A DNA stretch of 64,000 nucleotides from Phoronis australis. Lineage: Eukaryota; Phoronida; Phoronidae. Below the pieces are notes generated by a model. The model was not told where the DNA came from. It did not search any database and saw nothing but the letters and a program-made list of their open reading frames with translations. The position numbers and the translations under genes are program-made. The stretch lies in NCBI GenBank assembly GCA_002633005.1, contig NMRA01000553.1, positions 62,161 to 126,160 of the forward strand. The letters are read 5' to 3'. Below are positions 13,501-22,500 of this stretch, piece by piece (the stretch's first letter is position 1; each line of letters opens with the position of its first letter).

Positions 13501-16500
13501 GGTGTATTTCATGAAAAATGATGAAATAAATTTTCTGTTCTCAGTTACATTATGTATGAGCGTTAATTGGCAAGTTTTGACATGGAAAAATGTTGGTGTG
13601 ATATCTCAAGATTAGGGTACTTTGGATTATGCTCATATTTTCTACAACTGTACCTTAGACAGCTCTAGGCACCAGTGCAGTTTTGGTGACCTTTATTGAT
13701 TTTCAAGGTCACATTGAGAAAATCTAGTTTCGAAAAATGTTGTTAGTACAGTATCCCAAGACATAATGCGTTTTGGTCATGATAGACCGAACTGAAAAAC
13801 CTCGCCTCATTTTCGGGTCTGTGGAAATTCCTGAGAAAACCACGAACATTTGTATGTCGGGGTAACATGACATTTCACGCCTCTACACTTTACCTGATGG
13901 ATTTCACACCTATACACACTACCTGCTGACATTAAGTTCCATTGCCAGACCAGGCATAATTACCATGTTTATTGCTCCTGCAGTCAGAATGGGTGATAAA
14001 CAATTGAAATCGCTGATAAAAGCCTGTCAAGCTTATAGTCCCTATAATCTCTGAGATTCTATCATGAACATTTCAAGTTATGAGCTAGGAATCTTTAGGT
14101 TTTATGCGTATTTTGAGACGTGGTGTACCTGAGGCATCGAGCTCTAGATGACAGCTGGTTTTGGTTACCTTGACGATTCATTTCTAAGTCTAAGCTAAGC
14201 TTGAAAGTTCCTCTTGGAAAATGCTGTTGATGCGATATCTCAAGAAGGAATTGCTTTACTTTCTATTCATATTAATTTTTATACAGAGGTGTAGTTGGGG
14301 CTTTTCCAGGCGACCGTAACCTCATTTTGAACATCACAATGAGAAAATCAAGAGTTTACTTAGAAAGTGTTGTTGGCTCGATATCTCAACACGGAAGGTT
14401 CTCATTTGGTTGATATTATATATGGACATGTAGGTGAGCAACTTCGAGCATTAGTCGAATTTGGCAACCTTGACCTCATTTTTAGGGTCACGGTAAAAAA
14501 TTTACGAAGTTGTATACCCTGAGGTGGATGGGACAATATGGCCACCCCGTGACTAATCCTTGACCTGTGCCTTTCCTCTATAAAAACTTGGTTATGTATT
14601 ATCTTATGGTGCACCCATTATTTTAGTTTTTACATGTTTACATGTTGCTTCATGTTCTGTCTTAAAATGTTTGAAAACATATTAAAAATTCTTTTGTGGA
14701 AGTGGAAGTAAAGCCATTATTTGTTGTTCAGTTTAGATGAGCCAATAAATTATTGTCGTTTGACAGTAAATTTCACACAATTTATTGATTACTTTCCGAC
14801 TCTTCTACTTCGGGCAATTTACCATACGTCTCACAAATAATCACTTGGCATCTGACAAGTCTGCTGGCGAACATATCATCAAAACGATACCGCAGGCGAT
14901 GGCAGTCATCGCGTTGATTTCTCATTTCTTGTGGCTTGCTAGCTTTAGGATTAAACAGCAGTGATGCGGGATTATTTTAACACTCAGCTTATGGGCACAT
15001 GCATTAATGCATCGTTGAATTGTATTTGATCACAAATTCCCTGCTATGAACAAGTCATCTGTGATGACCTCGTTGTGACTTAGGAGCTTAAAGTACTGCT
15101 CACCAGTTTCGAACATAATATGGCAAGGGTGTGCAAGTTTATTTTCTTGTTTTCCCCCCCTAAAAAATTACACCAACTGTATGCTTTTCCATGTTTAGGT
15201 TCCATGTCTTAGCTGCCTTTGGACAAATATTTTGATATATTGGAAACATACACAATTTTAGAAGCCTTTTGAAAACGTAAAATGACAGTTTTGCCGACCA
15301 GTAATGCCCAACATTGGTGATATTTTAACATACTTTAAAACTGAGCTCAACACGTAATTGACTTCTCACCAAGGTTTTGAGTGATGGCTTAACTGACCAA
15401 TTAGAACCTAGCATTCTTGACACACCTTCGTTTCCACGCTGCCATTTTACCTGAAAAACACGTTACTGGGTAAAAGTTATTGTTTGTCGACATTTTGCAA
15501 GGGGACGGAGCTTGCGATAGGTCAGTTGGGGGTCAGAAAAGTTTAGATTTCGTCACTGCAAAGCTACAATATATTGGTACAAATTCCCAGGTATTCCCAA
15601 CAGTATAGATGTGAAAATTACCAAAATTGTGGTTATGTTCAGTCTATTAGACTCAAAAATAATTGAAAAATTGTCACCTTTCCTGTTTACCAAAGGCTAG
15701 AGTTCTACTTTGTTAGTATTAATAAAAATTACTGTCTTGTTTAATGCAGCTGTGCAGTAATATTTGCTGGGAATGAAGTTGAATTTTCCTATTATTTTGG
15801 AAGAGAAATGCTTCCCATCGTGTGCCATATTGTATGGTAAATAGGTAGTCCATTGAACACCTGTTCCAAGATTGTTATTCTCAGCTTGAGGAAAAAGCAC
15901 AGGAAATGCTGACTGTAATGCTGAAGGATATGTGGTACTACAAATATGTCCAAATTTGGCTAAATTCAGAACATTGTATCTCAGAAATTGCTGATCAGAT
16001 TTCTATGAAACTGTTTCGTACTATGTTTTATGCACTGCTAGGAATTGTGTTTTGAATTTTCCACTTTTGCATCAAAAAAGATACTGAATGATTATCGTGG
16101 AAAACTCGGGAGTTGCAGGAAATAAAAATGGAATGATATTTACTGAGAGTGCAACAAGGTTTTCAAATTTCATATCGGTGAAATGAGGTCATATTAGGGG
16201 CACTGTTATATTGCCATGTTTACGACACTTTTTCGTGAATTTTACTTGACATGGTCACATGACCTAATCAATGTCAGATTGGTATAAAGTCAAAAATCAA
16301 ATGCTCCATTTTCAGAAAACATGTACGTTTTCAGAATTAATTTCTCTAGCTTTGTAGATATTCAGTTTCCTAAATGCGCAGACTTCACCATAGTACAATA
16401 ACCATAACCTTAAGTTAATTTCCCTGGTGTAAATTTTCTGCATATTTGGCTTGTCAATAGCAGTATGATAATCTGTTTTGCTTTTGCTATTTTGCAATTG

Positions 16501-19500
16501 TTGCTATGGTTTTTTATCCCTGGTGGTTACAGCAACCGGAATTCACTTGTGTTAGTTCTCATTTTAACTGTAGAACGATAAATTATTCCTAAAAAGTTAA
16601 TATTTTTGGTTGATATTACGGTTATCCCTAAATAGCTTCATAAGGTTGGTAGAGTCGAGGGTAAATATGTTGTGCTTGTGAAAAAAGAAGTTTTACTTCT
16701 TATACTACGGTTATGTGGGGCTCCGTATAAATGTCCAGTTTTGGCCGACTGTGAAACATCGTATGGCCCATCGGATTCACATGAAACTTTAAAATCGTGT
16801 GCTTTATACACTTTTCTCCAAAATCCTGTTCGGAATCGTTTGTAAAAAGTACAGCTTTTGCATGAGGGGCTATCAAAAGTAGGAATTATGTGGTTTTTAT
16901 GAAAACAATCAAAAGTTGCATGAAATGGAACGAAATGATAATTTAGAAAACTGTGACAGTACTTTTGAGATTTCATCATGAATATTTATATCATATGAAA
17001 TTCTGTCATATCATTGATGTGCGTTGTTTTTGCTACGGATGTGCCTTTTTTTTGCTAAATTTTACTAAAAATCCAATCACGTGACCTAATCAATGACAGG
17101 CTGGTATAAAGTCAAACATTAAATTCTACATGCTTAGTATTTTTCCTGAGTTAACATCTTTAGTTTTGCTGAAATTTGGCTAAATGCTCAGATTAGTCAG
17201 TCCATCACCAGATTTCACAGATTCTTCAAACTACTCAATTAGAAACAATTTTCTCAAATTCCAAAACAATAGAGATTAAGAAAATTTTAGAATGCCATAT
17301 TCTTTTGGTTTGTACTATGTAAATGTCCTAAAACATCAGTTGGCAAGGTTTCCATTATTTGCAGCAAGATATCAAGTGTTTGAAAAATGGAGAAATGATG
17401 ATTTTGACTGTTATTTTTCTCCAAGAATTTTAAGGAGTACATATTTCTTAGTCTTGAAGCAGCCATAAACCTGCGTTCCGTTCAAGAAGAGATTTTCTTG
17501 CGTGAGACAATTTACTGCTATAAAATTGGCCTCGACTGGTTCTTTACTCAGTTGGGAAATTTCTGGCAACGCTTTATTCTTTGCTCAGTCCATAATATGA
17601 CACGCCGTAACAAGCCAACTTGCAAAGCCAGGTCTCAAACGATTACAAGCTGTTAGTTCTTTCGAACCACTAAAATCACCTGTAATTTTCCGAAGAACAA
17701 TTTTAGACCAATTTCATGACGGTAATTGATCCTACTGAAAAGATTGTTTTTGTCAAGAAAGGTGTGTGTGTAACCGTTTTAATTTATGCATGTTAGTGTC
17801 TTAGTTCACATCTCCTGTTTTCTTGCAGGTGGTCCAGGAATATGAGCGAGCGGTCATTTTCCGCCTCGGTCGTTTAGTGTCGGGGGGCGCCAGGGGACCA
17901 GGTAGGTCGAGATTCAAGTTTGGACTTAAAACCAAAAAAGTTAGGAACTTTCAGTAGTTTTGATACAAAGGAGAACTGTTGTTCATTAAGCTAGTGTCTA
18001 AACTTATGGAATTCGATTTACTAGGAAAATACTCTTTTCTCCTATTTCGCTCTTATGTAGCCTCTCATACTTAGTGTACAGGCCTGTATGTGAAGCCTCC
18101 ACTGGGGTACTCGACCATATTTTCAACAGGTGTGCTGCTGGAAAAATTAAGATACCATGCCACGAATTGTAGGAGGACACTTGGCTTACCTCAAAATCCA
18201 ACTGCTGCCTGGTGGTTTGGTAATTGGCCCAGTTATGTTGCACATACAGCAGAATTAATGATGAACATGATATGGCAACATAAAACAAATGTTTTAGGTT
18301 GTAAAAGTCGCATTTCTTGTTCCGATATCCAAAATTCAAAAATTTTATCTTGTGTACTTTTCACAATCCAAATATTCTATTTAAAACTTTCAGAACCAAA
18401 ATTTTAAAATACCATTTCCGCCCCGGAAAATACAGAAAATACCAGAAAATAACATCAGCAGTCTGAGGCTCTGTAGTTGTCTACAACTGCATGGTGTCTT
18501 TGCAGAAGATTTCATGACTCATCCCCGAGAACAGGAACCCTTCCTAGAACTTCCAAGAAAAGTCGGTCTTCCATAGGTTTTGTTCCTGAAGCACCTGATG
18601 AGAAACGTTTTTCAAAGAGGCATCGAGGAGCCTGAGTTTGTATATTTTTAGTGGCCTCTGAGCTTGCTGTGATCAACAGCTCAAGTTGAGTTTTAGTGCA
18701 GGTGATTGTCACATTTTGATCCTCGAATCCTAATCCTCCGTCATAACCGAGCTGCTATAGTAATTCATTCGGATTACTACAGAATCAGGGGTGACACTAT
18801 TTTTAGAAGGGGACTGCTGCAACTCAGGCCTATCATCTTTCGTGATACATACCGTAAACTTGTGGGCTAACACCCTAGGCACTTGAATTGGGAAACCCTG
18901 AGACGGGGTGGGCGATTGCCTAAGCATTGGGCTCTTCAACCAAAAACTGACAAAAAGTCAGGGATGGGCGATTACTCGGACATGAGCGTTAAGTTTACGT
19001 AATGGATGGCGATAGCATGTGGTAACAATGGCATGGAAGTCCATTTTTGCAGTCTCAACTCTCACTGGTTTTGTTGCTGGAATGATGCGAGTTGTGTTGT
19101 TTGACGTAAGCTATGTCCCGAATTTGGTTGTCCTCGTTTGCAGAGATGGAAAAACGCAATGTGTGATAATGACCTAGTTGCTGAATGTGAGGACGCAACA
19201 CACAGGGTGTCATGGAGGAGGAGCCGAGACATAAATTGTGACGGAAATATTTCCACGTGTCCCACTTTTGAGCATGTCTGAAAGGAGCACTGGTCCCGGC
19301 ATTAATCTGCCTATATCATGTAGCTTGGCAAGACAATATGGCAACTGACCCACTGTGTTTCTGTAAAACTCTAGTGTTGTTAGAATGAATCATGACAAGC
19401 TAAGTGTGACGGAAAATAGTTATACATTAATGAGAGAAGTGCCCTCTAGAGGCACACCGGTGCACATTAATCATGGGAGAAGTGCTTTCTACAGGCGCAT

Positions 19501-22500
19501 CAGATCACATTACTGAAAGAAGTGCCCTCTATAGGCATGCCAGTGCACATTAATGAGAGAAGTGCCCTCTAGAGGCACATCAGTGCACATTTTAGAGGGA
19601 AGTGCCCTCTAGAGGCATGAGAGCATGGTTTTTCATCATGTATCTTTGGTAACGTGGTTGCCTGGTGCCATTATCAACCATATTGTGGAATTTTGTTGCG
19701 GATTCGTCTGGCTTCGTTGAAGTTATGGCAAAAATCCAGGAGAAAGTCACATAGAAATTTTTGGCCAGACATGTCTGTGTTTTTTTATGAGGTGAAATAT
19801 CGTTAGCTTTACATTGGCACAAAAAATCATAATGGCTAAACTTTCTGTTGCCAAAAAGTGGCGAGGCTATTTTGGAATCTTGTATTTCCTGAACACACAT
19901 CATGGACCCAAAGAGAAGCTTGACAATGCCTTGGTTGTCTGAGCGATCAGCTTGAAATATTGTAATGGATGTTAAGGATCAAAAAGGCCAAATCAATAAC
20001 ATCTTGGGCAAACTTTCCATATGTATTATGGACCCCTTTCCCAAATGAGTTCCTCGTTTCCGAACAATTCCCTGCAAGGTGAGAAATCGCCAATACTGTG
20101 TCAATACTTTGTCTGAATGAGGAATATTTGGAAATTTTCGAAGTTTTGTGGTTAGCGGTACTGTGACATTAAGTGGCAGACCGAACACCCCAGAACCTGT
20201 GATTGTTACTGTTTTTATCTATTTGAACTTGTATTTAAATTTGGGAAATATAAGGAAAGCCAAAATCGACCGTGTCCCAATCTTCAGAATGAAGAAACCT
20301 GAGTTTCTACTTGAATTGTGTGAAACTGCAGAATTTCTACTGTATATAGTTGCAGTTATTTTTGTTCTATTGTAGGCCTGTTCTTCATCATCCCTTGCAT
20401 GGACTCCTACACAAAGATTGATCTCAGGACAGTCTCCTTTGATGTGCCACCCCAGGAGGTAAAGTAAACTCGTTATCTGGAAGGATGGAGTGTTCCTGCT
20501 GCCTTTTGCCACTTGTGTGCACTGTGTGCTCAAGGGCCATTTACCGACAAACCCAACTAGGCCACACCCACTATAGATGCTGTGGCGAAGTTTTGCAAGC
20601 TCGAAGTCGAGAGTTCCTGTGCATCTGTATCAGTTGTAACTACAGATTATTTTTCCTGATCGTATTTCACTGAAAATGTTTTCGTGCACGGAGTCAGTCA
20701 CTCACGAGGGACCCTGGGGGGAAATTAACCATTGCAGACAGCATTAATAATCCTCGATTTCAAGTCTCCCGTGTCCATTCACATCAACTGAGCTTCATTC
20801 AAATGTCAGATCGATTCAAACAGCTGTAATTGTTTTGCACTCCTCTTAAAAGTTCAGTGACTTGTAGGTGTGCTGAGGGTGAGAGATGCTGTCTTGTAGC
20901 AGTTAGTCTAATGTCTTGCTAGTGGATGCTGGGGCACTGTCTGGGAACAGCATTTCATGAGTCTTATTAACAAAATCAAGTTTACCTAAGTCCTATGCTC
21001 TATCAGCCACATATGTTACACATTACTAGATTGATAAAACTATTAATTACCTCTAGATCTATAATCTTGTTTGTGGTGTAGTTCTGGAGACATTCCCATA
21101 CTATGTTTTTGTTGAATTTGTCTTTGAACCAACTGTGAACCAAAAGTTTGACATGCTGTAATTTTAAGGTTAGATTTAGTCATCAGTGTTCAGTTGCATG
21201 AAATAGTCCCAATAGGATCTTTATATTCCCCAATTTTTTAGCGTATTTTATTTAAGTAGCCTTTGTTTAAAAATAATTGTAGGCGGTCTGATACATATTG
21301 TATCAGCGGTCTGATACGTATTGTATCAGCGATCTGATACGTATTGTATCAGCGGTCTGATACATATTGTATCAGACGTGCACAGCTGCTCAGGTGGTCC
21401 CAATGCACTGATCACCTGGAACCATTTTTACGCTGCATCGATATATAGTTTAAAACCAAGCTCAGAATCTTAAGAGTCCTGACTCAATGGTCTAGCAGTG
21501 TGCCCCAGTGGGACCGCAGCCCTCAACCTTGAAGTAAATTAAGCAGACACTTATCCCACCAGGCCACATCGCCTTCTCTAGGCTTTGTTTACTTATTAAT
21601 ACGATGCCTATTTCTGCATCAATAACACAAGCTCCTCTTTAGCTCGTGACATTTTCTATTAATGCATCTGAAAAGTGAGCTTCTATTTCAATGAAAATAA
21701 ACAGGGACCATCGGAAGTCCTTAAATTAAGGGCGTTGCAGGAGAATGTCCTTGTTTATTTTGAGTAATTTTACGAATTCAAGTAGACTGGTGGTGTGCAT
21801 CACAGATAAAACTTAAAGGGATACTAAACCCTGTTTTGGTGATTTCAACCAATCCTTGTTCTGCTACCCAATAATGCACCATTGGTGTCCCCTTTGAGTG
21901 ATAAAAACAGGATTCAACTAAAAACTTTTCTTTCTTTGTCACAGATAGGATATTATGGTGCTTGGTTGGTGGCCTTTCCTTACAGTTGCTGTGTAACACG
22001 CCTAAAGCGTAGGTTATGCTTGCCCGTTTAGCAGACTTTCTAAGGAATTTTGAAATTTTGTTTGAAATATTTGACGGTTGTTGAGGGTTACAGAGCATTA
22101 TTTTGTTTCAGAGGACAAGATAGGAACGTCATTACTTGGCGGAATTCTTCGAATTCCGACAAGTATGTTGCTCTGTCGTCAAGTTTTTTTTTTTTTTTTT
22201 TTTTTTTTGTTCGCACTCTACAGGTCGCAATTTTCGTCTGATTTTCACGAAATTTGCANGGGCCATCTATTGTTCTTCATTGTAGTTGATTGTCTGCTCT
22301 CTATTTGATTTCTTCGCTAGTCACATGAATGTTATTGTGTTATCGTCTTATTCATAATTGCCGCCGTGATCGTCTTGATTGTCGTCGTCTCCCTCATCGT
22401 CGTCTTTTCGATTAGTTCTGCCAAGTGTCGCTCCTCCGAGCGCTCTCGTTTTTGATATCTGTTACTAGGCAAAACAGAGTCTGGTACCCTTTTAATGTAG

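Larger units (their letters stand above)
9144..17828 (+). other. Stomatin 1 intron 2
   Basis: An 8.7-kb intron, the largest in the cluster. It holds several members of the AT-rich dispersed family (about 10700-10760, 11240-11480, 12000-12090, 17380-17450), degenerate satellite-like monomers with an apparent allelic duplication (12522-14520), and two copies of the GGTCACRTGACC element (15925-16380, 16665-17160). No exon is seen. Confidence 0.7.
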
